Notes under the pieces: generated by a model | Seen by the model: the letters and a program-made list of their open reading frames with translations, nothing else | Told to the model about the DNA's origin: nothing | Databases searched by the model: none | Shown here: piece by piece, positions 17,486 through 26,074 of the stretch | How positions within the stretch are numbered: the first letter of the stretch is position 1 | How the letters are laid out: every line of letters starts with the position of its first letter | Program-made: the position numbers and the translations under genes | From: Ruminococcus sp. OA3 | GTDB taxonomy: Bacteria; Bacillota; Clostridia; Lachnospirales; Lachnospiraceae | Reading direction: 5' to 3' | DNA length: 64,000 nt | Assembly (NCBI RefSeq): GCF_022440845.1 | Contig: NZ_JAKNTO010000001.1 | Coordinates: forward strand, 3,968,001 to 4,032,000

Positions 17486-17578
17486 CCGGCTTTTCTTACA
17501 CCTCCTTCTATCTTGCCGTTCTGCTTTACAACATAGTTATATATTACGTGAATATTTTGCAGTTTTCACTATTCAGAA

Positions 17579-17598
17579 TCCAGATATAACATAAGAAA
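17579..17598 (+). promoter_or_regulatory. AraC-type operator, copy B
   Basis: TCCAGATATAACATAAGAAA, the same 20 bp as at 8077-8096, with flanks TATTCAGAA and TACAGATT also shared with copy A. It lies 94 bp upstream of the sulfatase start codon (17485), on the far side of an AT-rich promoter region. Confidence 0.75.
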
Positions 17599-17675
17599 TT
17601 ACAGATTGTTCACTTTATTTACAGCAAAACCAACAATAATCTGCCTTTTTCAGTGCGAAATATGTCCGACAAATC

Positions 17676-17719
17676 AAAAAAACAGTGCAGAAAAAAAATG
17701 ATTCTTTCCCTGCACTGTT
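17676..17719 (-). terminator. Terminator after second sulfatase
   Basis: AACAGTGCAG (17681-17690) and CTGCACTGTT (17710-17719) form a perfect 10-bp stem. On the minus strand it is followed by TTTTTTGATTTG. It lies 10 bp beyond the stop codon of the sulfatase at 17729. Confidence 0.85.
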
Positions 17720-17728
17720 AAAGACACT

Positions 17729-19063
17729 TTATCTGCATTCAGCCGGAAGAATCTCAGGAGTATAATGCTCCACTTCCTCAATATACCCCAGCATGGCTAT
17801 GCGCAATTTTTTCCGCACCCCCTCATAACTGCCATCTGCAACTAGATTTACATTTTCATCCGGATCAGCCTGAAGGTCATATAAAAACTCCTCCCGATAT
17901 ATGTCCGCGCCCGGAACAGCAAACCCGTCGACTCCCGGAGCAGACACGGAATACTTGTATTTTCCATCGCAGAGCGCGCGTCCCACCTGAGATTCTGAAA
18001 TCTGTATAAACACTTCCTCTCTCCAGCTGACCTCTTCACCTCTCATCAGAGGAAGTAGCGATCTTCCACGATAATGGTGTGGTTTCTTTATTCCTGCCAT
18101 ATCCAGGATCGTGGCGGGTATGTCGATCAGGCTGACAAGCTTTTCACTCTCACGATAGCCTTTTTTAATACCCGGCCCATGAACCACCAGCGGAATATGT
18201 GTGCACGCATCATGGCATGCACGTTTATATTCTCCGTTTCTTGTCCGAAAATGGCTCCCGTGGTCGCTGCTGAAGATAATGTATGTATTTTCATACTGAC
18301 CGTTTTTCTTCAGCGCCTTCACCACGCGTCCAAGATTTTCATCAATTCTCCTGATCATGCCGTAATAATCCGGCAGATTCTTTTCCCAGTCTCCCTGTCC
18401 CCGCCGTACAGCCAGATCCCCCGGAATCCAGGCATTCTGATACCGTTCGGCATAACCTTTTGGTGCAACATACCGGTACATACAGTTCTGATGATGCGGT
18501 TCGATCAATGACATCATCGTAAAGAAAGGTTCCTCTGAGTCTTTTTCCCGTTCCAGAAACTCCAGAAGCAGATCAGTTGTAAAATCCACCCTGTACTGAT
18601 TTTTGTAGGGTATTAAAGTTCCGTTTTCATCGTACAGTCCCCCTTCGTAGGGCAGCGAGCCCCATTCCACAACATCCATTGCCCGCCAGTAATCTTTATA
18701 TCCATAGTGAAATTCGGGCGGCACCGGTCCGTCTGTCGTCTGTGCCAGATGCAGCTTTCCGACATAACCCGTTTTATATCCGTCTCTGTTGACATACTCG
18801 GCCAGGGGAGCGCAGGACCCCGGATCCAGTCTGCACAGATTATGATAGTTGCCAGTTTCTGTGGCGTACATCCCTGACTGAAGGCATGCCCGCGCCGGTC
18901 CACAGACAGGCTGGCACGTGTAAGCTTTTTCAAAACAGGCTCCGTCTTCTGCCAGCTGGTCGAGATTCGGTGTAAGATTCAGGTTCGGATTCATACAGCC
19001 GCAGGTATCCCAGCGCTGCTGATCCGTGAAGAAAAACAAAATATTTGCTTTTTTTGTTCCCAT
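17729..19063 (-). CDS. Cys-type sulfatase
   Basis: A 444-aa sulfatase. The signature CGPAR is at Cys54 to Arg58. The first metal ligands are in LFFFTDQQR and the second group is in YIIFSSDHGSHFRTRNGEYKR. ATG 19063 is chosen because GGAGG lies 5 bases before it. There is no signal peptide (cytoplasmic). It is a distinct sulfatase type from the first one: closer in pattern to choline-sulfatase/arylsulfatase-like enzymes with an N-terminal metal site FFTDQQRWDTCG, so the two probably attack different esters or positions. It has its own terminator and the shared operator 80 bp upstream. Confidence 0.93.
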   Translation of the reverse strand: MGTKKANILFFFTDQQRWDTCGCMNPNLNLTPNLDQLAEDGACFEKAYTCQPVCGPARACLQSGMYATETGNYHNLCRLDPGSCAPLAEYVNRDGYKTGYVGKLHLAQTTDGPVPPEFHYGYKDYWRAMDVVEWGSLPYEGGLYDENGTLIPYKNQYRVDFTTDLLLEFLEREKDSEEPFFTMMSLIEPHHQNCMYRYVAPKGYAERYQNAWIPGDLAVRRGQGDWEKNLPDYYGMIRRIDENLGRVVKALKKNGQYENTYIIFSSDHGSHFRTRNGEYKRACHDACTHIPLVVHGPGIKKGYRESEKLVSLIDIPATILDMAGIKKPHHYRGRSLLPLMRGEEVSWREEVFIQISESQVGRALCDGKYKYSVSAPGVDGFAVPGADIYREEFLYDLQADPDENVNLVADGSYEGVRKKLRIAMLGYIEEVEHYTPEILPAECR

Positions 19064-19142
19064 ATGTACCTCCATACTATTTTAATTTGTTATCGTATAC
19101 TTAAATTTTACATAAGAGATTCACGCTTTTCATTACCCATAT

Positions 19143-19162
19143 TCCAGATATAACATAAGAAA
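19143..19162 (+). promoter_or_regulatory. AraC-type operator, copy C
   Basis: TCCAGATATAACATAAGAAA, the same 20 bp as copies A and B, 80 bp upstream of the sulfatase start at 19063. Its second half-site (AGAAAACACA) runs into the stem of the terminator at 19160-19209, so operator and terminator share bases. Confidence 0.72.
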
Positions 19163-19209
19163 ACACAGGGACCATAAAAAGATTTCCCCTTTTATGGTCC
19201 CTGTGTTTT
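19160..19209. terminator. Bidirectional-looking terminator, 20-bp perfect stem
   Basis: AAAACACAGGGACCATAAAA (19160-19179) is followed after 10 nt by its exact reverse complement (19190-19209). The A/T ends give U-rich tails in both directions. It separates the truncated URO-D gene from the sulfatase promoter. Confidence 0.8.
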
Positions 19210-19244
19210 CATCTATGATATTATGAAACGAGAGTATTACAGGC

Positions 19245-19721
19245 TTATTTTATAATGTGCTCCCCACGGCATTCTGCCATGACTTCGCCCAGACGTTTTA
19301 TGTAGGACTGATAATATTCATATGGAGTCCCCGGAGCCGCCTGATGGTTGATACCGCACAGATATCCGCCCTGCAGGATCACAGGTCGCAGACGGTTAAA
19401 TTCCCGGTCAATCGCCTCTGGTCCTTTCAGAATCTCCAGTTTATTGAATCCACCGATAAATTTCACCTCCGGAAACCGTCTTCTTACATCCACGATGTCA
19501 ACCCCTGCATTGACATCCACGGGCAGGAATCCATCGACACCCGATGATGTAAAATTCGGAATCAGTTTCGTAAAATCACCATCTGTATCAACAAATACAT
19601 TCTGTACTCCGCGCTCTCTGAGGAATGGAATGATTTCTTCATAGCACGGTCTCAGAAACTCGTCAAAAGTGTCTGGCGAAATACAAAAGAGATGGTTCCA
19701 GGCTTCCACCTTCCGAACCAT
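19245..19721 (-). pseudogene. 5'-truncated URO-D family gene
   Basis: The 158 codons match only the C-terminal half of a URO-D/methyltransferase-like protein: ISPDTFDEFLRPCYEEIIPF, VFVDTDGDFTKLIPNF, then GGFNKLEILKGPEAIDREF. About 200 N-terminal residues of the family are missing. The family-like sequence begins near residue 10, and the only ATG lies inside a 14-bp inverted repeat (19685-19728), with no convincing ribosome binding site. I read this as a remnant left by a deletion or rearrangement. A short expressed protein cannot be excluded. It ends 35 bp before a strong terminator. Confidence 0.6.
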
Positions 19722-19728
19722 CTCTTTT
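19685..19728. repeat. Inverted repeat at breakpoint of truncated gene
   Basis: AAAAGAGATGGTTC (19685-19698) and GAACCATCTCTTTT (19715-19728) are perfect complements around a 16-nt loop. This looks like a terminator; it overlaps the 5' end of the truncated URO-D reading frame and lies 90 bp after nrdD, so it may be the nrdD terminator against which the deletion ended. Confidence 0.6.
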
Positions 19729-19817
19729 CAAATTGCTAAACAGACATCACCAATCATAAAAGTCGGTTGCTCCGCGCTTACGCACAACCGCTGTCCCGGA
19801 CTTTTACAGATAAATCT

Positions 19818-22181
19818 TCAGTGTGTCTCCACATACTTCTGAATATTTGAAGCATTTACATATTTCTTCATGTTATCGCCGTCCACTACCACAAGTGTCG
19901 GCGCCTGCATGATCCCATACTTCGCTGCAAGATCCGGATTCGCCTCAGCATCGATTATTTCAAATGCCTCTCCCTCCAGTATCTCCTTCGCCGCTTTACA
20001 ATTGGGACAGGTACTTGTCGTAAACAGGTATTTAAATCCTTCACCGTTTTCCACGGCTACCGTCTCATCGATGACAGCTGCCGCTGCCTTCTTCGATTTC
20101 TTTATCGCAGAATTCCCGATATCATATACTGTCCGGTTTTTATACTCCTGACTCTTGCCGTCGTTCCAGTTCTGAACCGGGCGATAGTACCCCGTGATCC
20201 TGCTGTAAACCTCTGCCGGCTGTCCGCAGGTCGGGCATGTAAAATGTTCACCTGCAATATATCCGTGATCTTTGCATACAGAATAAGTGGGTGATAATGT
20301 ATAGTACGGCAGCGTATAATTCTCTGCAACCTTCCGGACCAGGGACGCTGCAGACTGCCAGTCCGGCAGTTTTTCACCAAGGAACGCATGGAACACCGTC
20401 CCCGAAGTATACAGACTCTGAAGTTCATCCTGGATATCCAGTGCATCAAAGATATCCGATGTAAACTCGACCGGAAGATGTGAACTGTTGGTATAGTACG
20501 GCGTGTCTCCCTTGCTTCCGGCTGTCTTGATATCCGGCCATTTTGCCCGGTCATGTTTTGCCAGACGATACGTTGTCGATTCAGCAGGTGTCGCTTCCAG
20601 ATTATAGAGATCTCCATATTCTTCCTGATAATCAGATAGTTTATTGCGCATATGGTTCAGCACTTCTTTTGTAAACTCCTGTGTACGCACATCCGTCATA
20701 TCTCCCCCGAGCCATTTCGCATTCAGTCCAACTTCATTCATACCGATCAGCCCGATTGTTGAAAAATGATTGTCAAAAGTCCCCAGATATCGTTTCGTAT
20801 ATGGATAAAGCCCTTCATTCAGCAGCTTTGTAATGACTTCTCGCTTCACATGAAGTGACCTTGCACTCAGATCCATCATATGGTCCAGTCTCTGATAGAA
20901 ATCTTTTTCGTTCTTTGCCAGATAAGCGATACGTGGCATATTGATGGTCACAACCCCCACCGAACCGGTGCTCTCACCTGAACCGAAGAATCCTCCTGTT
21001 TTCTTGCGAAGCTCCCTCAGGTCCAGGCGCAGCCTGCAGCACATACTCCGCACGTCGCTCGGTTCCATATCGCTGTTGATATAATTTGAAAAATACGGTG
21101 TACCGTATTTTGCGGTCATCTCAAACAGCAGACGGTTATTCGTCGTATCCGACCAGTCAAAATCGGATGTGATGGAATATGTGGGAATCGGATACTGGAA
21201 GCCTCTTCCATTGGCATCTCCCTCAATCATTGTCTCAATAAACGCGCGGTTTATCATATCCATCTCCGGCTTACAGTCTTTATACCTGAAATCCATCTCT
21301 TTTCCGCCGACAATCGCCGGGAGTTCTGCAAGATCCTGGGGTACCGTCCAGTCCAGTGTAATATTGGAAAACGGTGCCTGCGTCCCCCAGCGGCTTGGCG
21401 TATTGACCCCGTAGATAAATGATTCAATACATTTCTTTACTTCCGGATAAGAAAGATTATCTACCTTAACAAACGGTGCAAGGTATGTATCAAAAGAGGA
21501 AAATGCCTGTGCTCCTGCCCACTCATTCTGCATGATGCCCAGAAAATTGACCATCTGGTTACAGAGAACACTTAAGTGTTTCGCCGGCGAGGATGTAATC
21601 TTTCCTTTTATTCCACCCAGGCCCTCCATGATCAGCTGTTTCAGCGACCAGCCTGCACAATACCCGGTCAACATGGACAGATCATGAATATGCAGATCTG
21701 CATTTCGATGTGCATCTGCAATCTCCGGATCATAAATCTCGGACAGCCAATAGTTGGCAGTTACCGCACCGCTGTTGCTTAAAATCAGGCCGCCTACTGA
21801 ATACGTTACTGTGGAATTCTCTTTTACACGCCAGTCCTCCACTTTGACATAGCTGTTTACGATCTCTTTGTAATCCAGGATCGTGGATTTCATATTGCGG
21901 ACTTTTTCCCGCTGTTTTCTGTACAGGATATACGCTTTTGCCACGTCAGAATATCCGCACTGTATCAAAACATTTTCCACACTGTCCTGAATATCTTCTA
22001 CATTAACCCTATCCTCTTTGATTTTTTTCTGAAAATCAGAGGTGACACGCAGACTCACCATCTCCAGCATATCCTGACTATATTGCTTTTGATTTGCTTC
22101 AAATGCCTTGCCGACCGCCTCGGTAATCTTCGCAAGCTCAAAATCAGCTATGGCTCCGTCTCTTTTTTCTACTTTAAACAT
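19818..22181 (-). CDS. nrdD: Anaerobic (class III) ribonucleoside-triphosphate reductase with C-terminal redoxin domain
   Basis: A 787-aa enzyme that makes deoxynucleotides without oxygen. Domains: ATP-cone (1-95), the large barrel with the catalytic Cys region LTGYCAGW (Cys175), the zinc site VCKDHGYIAGEHFTCPTCG, and the glycyl-radical loop RITGYYRPVQNWNDGK (Gly664). After about residue 712 there is an extra thioredoxin/glutaredoxin-like domain with the active-site motif CPNC (725-728) and a cis-Pro loop APTLV. This suggests a redoxin-dependent reductase with its own electron donor instead of formate. The activase nrdG is not next to it. GAGGAGG precedes the ATG. Its promoter carries a NrdR box. 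Confidence 0.97.
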   Translation of the reverse strand: MFKVEKRDGAIADFELAKITEAVGKAFEANQKQYSQDMLEMVSLRVTSDFQKKIKEDRVNVEDIQDSVENVLIQCGYSDVAKAYILYRKQREKVRNMKSTILDYKEIVNSYVKVEDWRVKENSTVTYSVGGLILSNSGAVTANYWLSEIYDPEIADAHRNADLHIHDLSMLTGYCAGWSLKQLIMEGLGGIKGKITSSPAKHLSVLCNQMVNFLGIMQNEWAGAQAFSSFDTYLAPFVKVDNLSYPEVKKCIESFIYGVNTPSRWGTQAPFSNITLDWTVPQDLAELPAIVGGKEMDFRYKDCKPEMDMINRAFIETMIEGDANGRGFQYPIPTYSITSDFDWSDTTNNRLLFEMTAKYGTPYFSNYINSDMEPSDVRSMCCRLRLDLRELRKKTGGFFGSGESTGSVGVVTINMPRIAYLAKNEKDFYQRLDHMMDLSARSLHVKREVITKLLNEGLYPYTKRYLGTFDNHFSTIGLIGMNEVGLNAKWLGGDMTDVRTQEFTKEVLNHMRNKLSDYQEEYGDLYNLEATPAESTTYRLAKHDRAKWPDIKTAGSKGDTPYYTNSSHLPVEFTSDIFDALDIQDELQSLYTSGTVFHAFLGEKLPDWQSAASLVRKVAENYTLPYYTLSPTYSVCKDHGYIAGEHFTCPTCGQPAEVYSRITGYYRPVQNWNDGKSQEYKNRTVYDIGNSAIKKSKKAAAAVIDETVAVENGEGFKYLFTTSTCPNCKAAKEILEGEAFEIIDAEANPDLAAKYGIMQAPTLVVVDGDNMKKYVNASNIQKYVETH

Positions 22182-22231
22182 TACATCTGCCTCCTCTGCA
22201 ATCCTTAAGTCCCTGACTGCGCTATGGAACT

Positions 22232-22284
22232 ATCATATCAAAGGATGCCGGACCCGTCAATACGCAAAATACCATATATTGTAT
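22232..22284 (-). promoter_or_regulatory. nrdD promoter with NrdR box
   Basis: On the minus strand TTGACG (22255-22260), a 17-bp spacer and TATGAT (22232-22237) form a near-consensus promoter. Just upstream, ATACCATATATTGTAT (22269-22284) matches the NrdR box pattern acaCwAtATaTwGtgt at about 13 of 16 positions. Only one box is clear; NrdR usually binds a pair. Confidence 0.7.
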
Positions 22285-22295
22285 GCTGGACAACC

Positions 22296-22321
22296 GGGAG
22301 CCCCCATTTCTAGGGGCTCCC
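22296..22321 (-). terminator. GC-rich hairpin after hflX
   Basis: GGGAGCCCC (22296-22304) and GGGGCTCCC (22313-22321) form a perfect 9-bp stem 23 bp beyond the hflX stop codon. No strong U tract follows, so termination may be weak or the hairpin may protect the 3' end. Confidence 0.5.
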
Positions 22322-22343
22322 GCAAATTTACGGACTTTTTCCA

Positions 22344-23585
22344 TCACACTTTTCCATATATTTCCACCGGTACATAAGCCTTGACAGAAATACCTTCCGG
22401 ATAGTATTCCTCTTCCACAACCTGTCCGACCTGTCGGATCATGCTGATGACATTCGCTCTGTCGTATCCATAGAAACGTTCAATATAAATCTGCTCGGCC
22501 TGAAGCATGCGCACCAGTTCTTCCTTCAGTTCTTCCATGCCTGTCCCGGTCTTCGCTGATGTCCTGATGATACAGTCAGCCTGAAGATCTTTCAGATTTT
22601 CAGGACAGTCTACCTGATCCTGTTTATTGAAGAGCGTAATAATTTTCTTTCCTTCTATTCCCAGCTGCCGAAGCGTATCATACACAATATGCATCTGCTC
22701 ATCCATCTGCGGATTTGACGCGTCCACCACATGTATAATAATATCTGCAAATTTTGCCTCTTCCAGCGTACTCTTAAATGCATCTACAAGATGGTGCGGC
22801 AGTTTCCGTATAAAACCAACGGTATCTGTCAATAAAATCTGCTGTTTGCCCGGCAGGTCAAGCACGCGGGTCGTCGGATCCAGCGTCGCAAACAACTTGT
22901 TCTCTTCCAGTACCGACGCACCTGTCAGGGTATTTAAAAGAGTGGATTTTCCTGCATTGGTATATCCTACGATCGCCGCCACTTTCTGATTACTCTTTAT
23001 TCGCTGACCGCGCAGCAGCTCTCTGTGACGTTTCATTTCTTCCAGATCCTGCTTCAGCTGCGTGATTCTGTTGCGGATCATACGGCGGTCCATCTCCAGC
23101 TTCTTCTCACCGGGTCCGCGCGTACCTATCCCGCCTCCAAGACGGGACATCGAATTTCGCAGCCCCACCAGCCTGGCGGCACGATATTTCAACTGCGCAA
23201 GTTCAACCTGCAGTTTTCCCTCTTTTGTGACGGCACGCCCGGCAAAAATATCCAGAATTACAAGCGTTCGGTCCATAACCTTACATTGCAGTTCACTTTC
23301 CAGAGTTCCGTACTGTGCCGGGGATAATTCATCGTCGCAGACGATTCCCGTAGCATCCAGTGTATACAGCAGCTCTCTGAGCTCCTCCAGCTTCCCGGGT
23401 CCCACATAGCTTCCCGGATGTATGTTTTCTCTTTTCTGAATGACCTCGCCCACCGTAACAGCTCCGGCTGTTTCGACGAGTTCCTCGAGCTCCCGCAATG
23501 ATTTTTGCGTGTCGTCGCCGGCATCTGTCTGAATCCCAATCAAAATGACCCGCTCTTCAATGTTTTTTGACTCATATAATTGCAT
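22344..23585 (-). CDS. hflX: Ribosome-associated GTPase HflX
   Basis: A 413-aa GTPase that binds the 50S subunit and rescues or splits stalled ribosomes. The N-terminal HflX domain (1-190) includes the conserved SRLGGGIGTRGPGEKKLE glycine-rich segment. The GTPase domain has G1 GYTNAGKST (about 207-215), G3 DTVGF and G4 NKQD. GGGGTGGG precedes the ATG. It is downstream of a TPR lipoprotein and followed by a GC-rich hairpin. Confidence 0.97.
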   Translation of the reverse strand: MQLYESKNIEERVILIGIQTDAGDDTQKSLRELEELVETAGAVTVGEVIQKRENIHPGSYVGPGKLEELRELLYTLDATGIVCDDELSPAQYGTLESELQCKVMDRTLVILDIFAGRAVTKEGKLQVELAQLKYRAARLVGLRNSMSRLGGGIGTRGPGEKKLEMDRRMIRNRITQLKQDLEEMKRHRELLRGQRIKSNQKVAAIVGYTNAGKSTLLNTLTGASVLEENKLFATLDPTTRVLDLPGKQQILLTDTVGFIRKLPHHLVDAFKSTLEEAKFADIIIHVVDASNPQMDEQMHIVYDTLRQLGIEGKKIITLFNKQDQVDCPENLKDLQADCIIRTSAKTGTGMEELKEELVRMLQAEQIYIERFYGYDRANVISMIRQVGQVVEEEYYPEGISVKAYVPVEIYGKV

Positions 23586-23656
23586 AGCCCACCCCTGTTT
23601 GTAAAATGCAACTTTTTTGGTTACTTCTCCCCTTACCTGCGCTCCCCATTGCGCAG

Positions 23657-24694
23657 TTATCTGCTTTTCAAAAACTCATTTTCCCTCACGGCAGTCTTAT
23701 CGTCCGGATACCTTTCCAGATATTCTGCCATTTTTGATTTTGCTGTCTCAAAATCAAGCATATATTCATACACGACGATCTCATTGAACAATAAGCTCTG
23801 GGTTTCCGTGGCATCTTTACACTCCAGACCTTTTTTTATGTTGCTCAGCGCATTATCATAATTTTTTTCGAAAATATCACACATCGCAAGCCCATTATAT
23901 GCTTTGGCCTGATTTTCTTCCTCTTTCAGATAATCCTGGTAGAGGCCTCGGGCACTGGCCGCATCATCGATCGCCAGATAGACCTTTCCAAGCAGCAGAA
24001 CTGCATCTGCATCCCCTTCATTGATGGCCTGAGTCAGCTCTTCCCTGGCACTCTCATAGTCCTTCAGTTCATAATAGATCCTGCCCCGGTTATAATAATC
24101 GGATGCCTCCCTGGGCTTTAACCCAAGAGCCCTCTGGAGATACTCTTCTCCTGTTATCGTATCACCTTTATCCGCATATGCCTGATAAATTTTCAGATAC
24201 ATTTCATAATCCCGGCTGTCTTCCACTGCACTGTCAAAATCATTTTTGGCCTGTTCCTCATCCTCCAGTTCCAGATATACACCGCCCCTTAGAAAATAGG
24301 TCTCCGGATCTTTTTCCAGTTTCAACACATCCGTATACACTTCGGCTGCTTTCTCATACTCCCCATAATTCTTCCGTGCCAGTGCAAGATAGTACATGAC
24401 ATCCTTTTCAAACTCTACGTTTGTATTCTCAAGGGAATTCAGGCTCCTTGAAAATGCAGCAATGGCAGCTGCACTGTCTCCCAGTTCATACTGGCTGATG
24501 CCAAGCGCCCGGTAAGCTTCCGGAAGCCGTTCTTCCTGCTCAATCGCCTGATTCAGCAGTGTAACGGCCTCCTCATAATCACTGTTTTCCATACAGGCAA
24601 TTCCGTCATCATAGTATTCTTCATTTGCAGAACTGCCGCAGCCTGCTGTAAGGATAACCACACAGGCTGCAAACACCAAACACTTTTTTCTCAT
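23657..24694 (-). CDS. TPR-repeat lipoprotein
   Basis: A 345-aa exported lipoprotein. The signal peptide ends in a lipobox LTAGCGSS (Cys about 16-18), followed by about eight tetratricopeptide-like helical pairs (patterns such as AYRALGISQYELGDSAAAIAAF and AYNGLAMCDIFEKNYDNAL). ATG 24694 has AGAGGA 9 bases upstream; 15 bp separate it from the glmM stop. TPR lipoproteins act as scaffolds at the membrane surface. The specific partner is unknown. Confidence 0.88.
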   Translation of the reverse strand: MRKKCLVFAACVVILTAGCGSSANEEYYDDGIACMENSDYEEAVTLLNQAIEQEERLPEAYRALGISQYELGDSAAAIAAFSRSLNSLENTNVEFEKDVMYYLALARKNYGEYEKAAEVYTDVLKLEKDPETYFLRGGVYLELEDEEQAKNDFDSAVEDSRDYEMYLKIYQAYADKGDTITGEEYLQRALGLKPREASDYYNRGRIYYELKDYESAREELTQAINEGDADAVLLLGKVYLAIDDAASARGLYQDYLKEEENQAKAYNGLAMCDIFEKNYDNALSNIKKGLECKDATETQSLLFNEIVVYEYMLDFETAKSKMAEYLERYPDDKTAVRENEFLKSR

Positions 24695-24708
24695 CTGAAC
24701 AGTTCCTC

Positions 24709-26055
24709 TTAACCCACAATCAAATCTTCTTCCGTCATAACACGGATCACTCTGTCCACACACTCCTGACAGATTGCATCATTTTCCGCCTCAACCATCA
24801 CACGGATGACAGGCTCTGTACCACTCTCACGCACCAGGATACGTCCGTCTTCTCCCAGCTGCTCGCTGACAGACTTCACGACTTCCTGTACCTTTGAATT
24901 CTCACGGGCCTCCTGTTTGTTTGCAACACGCACGTTTTTCAGCAGCTGCGGATAGATGACAACCTCCGATGCAAGCACGGAAAGCGGCAGCTTCTTTTCC
25001 AGTATCACTTCCATGACCATCAGCGAAGTCAGGATCCCGTCTCCCGTCGTCGCATGTTTGCTGAAAATAATATGCCCCGACTGCTCACCACCCAGGCTGT
25101 GACCGTATGTCATCATATTTTCACAGACATACTTATCACCCACTGCCGTCTTTTCATAATGGATGCCCTCACGGTCACAGGCTTTATAGAGCCCCAGATT
25201 AGACATGACAGTCGTTACGATGGTATTGTTATCCAGTCGTCCCTGCTCTTTGAGGTACTTTCCACATACGTATAAAATCAGATCTCCGTCAATCACTTTG
25301 CCAGTCTCATCCACAGCAATACAGCGGTCTGCATCTCCGTCATAGGCAAATCCCACATCAAGATGTTTTTCCCTCACAAATTTTTGCAAAACTTCGATAT
25401 GAGTCGATCCGCAGTCCTGATTGATATTCGTGCCATCCGGCTCGTTATGAATGACATACGTCTTTGCGCCCAGCGCATCAAAAACACTCTTTGCGATGGA
25501 GAATGCACTTCCGTTGGAACAGTCAAGACCGACTCTGATATTTTTAAAGGAGCGGGTCGGCAATGAAATCAGATAGCCTATATATCGGTTTCTGCCCGCT
25601 GAAAAATCTACCGTCCGTCCAATATCTTCCTTAACAGCCAGCGGGATCTTCGGTATCTCATCATCGATGTACGTCTCTATTTTCGCTTCCACATCCGCTT
25701 CCATCTTCTGTCCCATACCGTTGATAATTTTAATTCCATTATCATAGAACGGATTATGGCTTGCGGAGATCATAATGCCGCAGTCAAAATTTTCGGTCCT
25801 CACAACGTATGATACACTCGGCGTTGTCGTAACATGGAGCAGATACGCATCCGCTCCGGACGCCGTAAGTCCAGCCACAAGTGAATATTCAAACATGTAG
25901 CTGCTGCGCCTTGTGTCTTTGCCGATCACGATCTGTGCCTTATGCTCCCGTCCGAAGTACCATCCCAGAAAACGGCCGACTTTATAAGCGTGCTCTACCG
26001 TCAGATCGATGTTGGCTTCCCCTCTGAATCCGTCAGTTCCGAAATATTTTCCCAT
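24709..26055 (-). CDS. glmM: Phosphoglucosamine mutase
   Basis: A 448-aa alpha-D-phosphohexomutase. It interconverts glucosamine-6-P and glucosamine-1-P for UDP-GlcNAc and cell-wall synthesis. It begins MGKYFGTDGFRGEAN, has the active phosphoserine loop MISASHNPFYDNGIKI, the metal loop DGDADRC and the C-terminal phosphate loop LVRESGTEPVIRVM. ATG 26055 has AGGAGAGG 6 bases before it; sequence upstream in frame is not conserved. It is downstream of a sugar nucleotidyltransferase. Confidence 0.96.
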   Translation of the reverse strand: MGKYFGTDGFRGEANIDLTVEHAYKVGRFLGWYFGREHKAQIVIGKDTRRSSYMFEYSLVAGLTASGADAYLLHVTTTPSVSYVVRTENFDCGIMISASHNPFYDNGIKIINGMGQKMEADVEAKIETYIDDEIPKIPLAVKEDIGRTVDFSAGRNRYIGYLISLPTRSFKNIRVGLDCSNGSAFSIAKSVFDALGAKTYVIHNEPDGTNINQDCGSTHIEVLQKFVREKHLDVGFAYDGDADRCIAVDETGKVIDGDLILYVCGKYLKEQGRLDNNTIVTTVMSNLGLYKACDREGIHYEKTAVGDKYVCENMMTYGHSLGGEQSGHIIFSKHATTGDGILTSLMVMEVILEKKLPLSVLASEVVIYPQLLKNVRVANKQEARENSKVQEVVKSVSEQLGEDGRILVRESGTEPVIRVMVEAENDAICQECVDRVIRVMTEEDLIVG

Positions 26056-26074
26056 ACTGCCTCTCCTTATCACT

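Noticed and set aside
19818-22181. Pyruvate-formate-lyase-like enzyme for nrdD
   Set aside because: ATP-cone, zinc site and NrdR box identify a ribonucleotide reductase.
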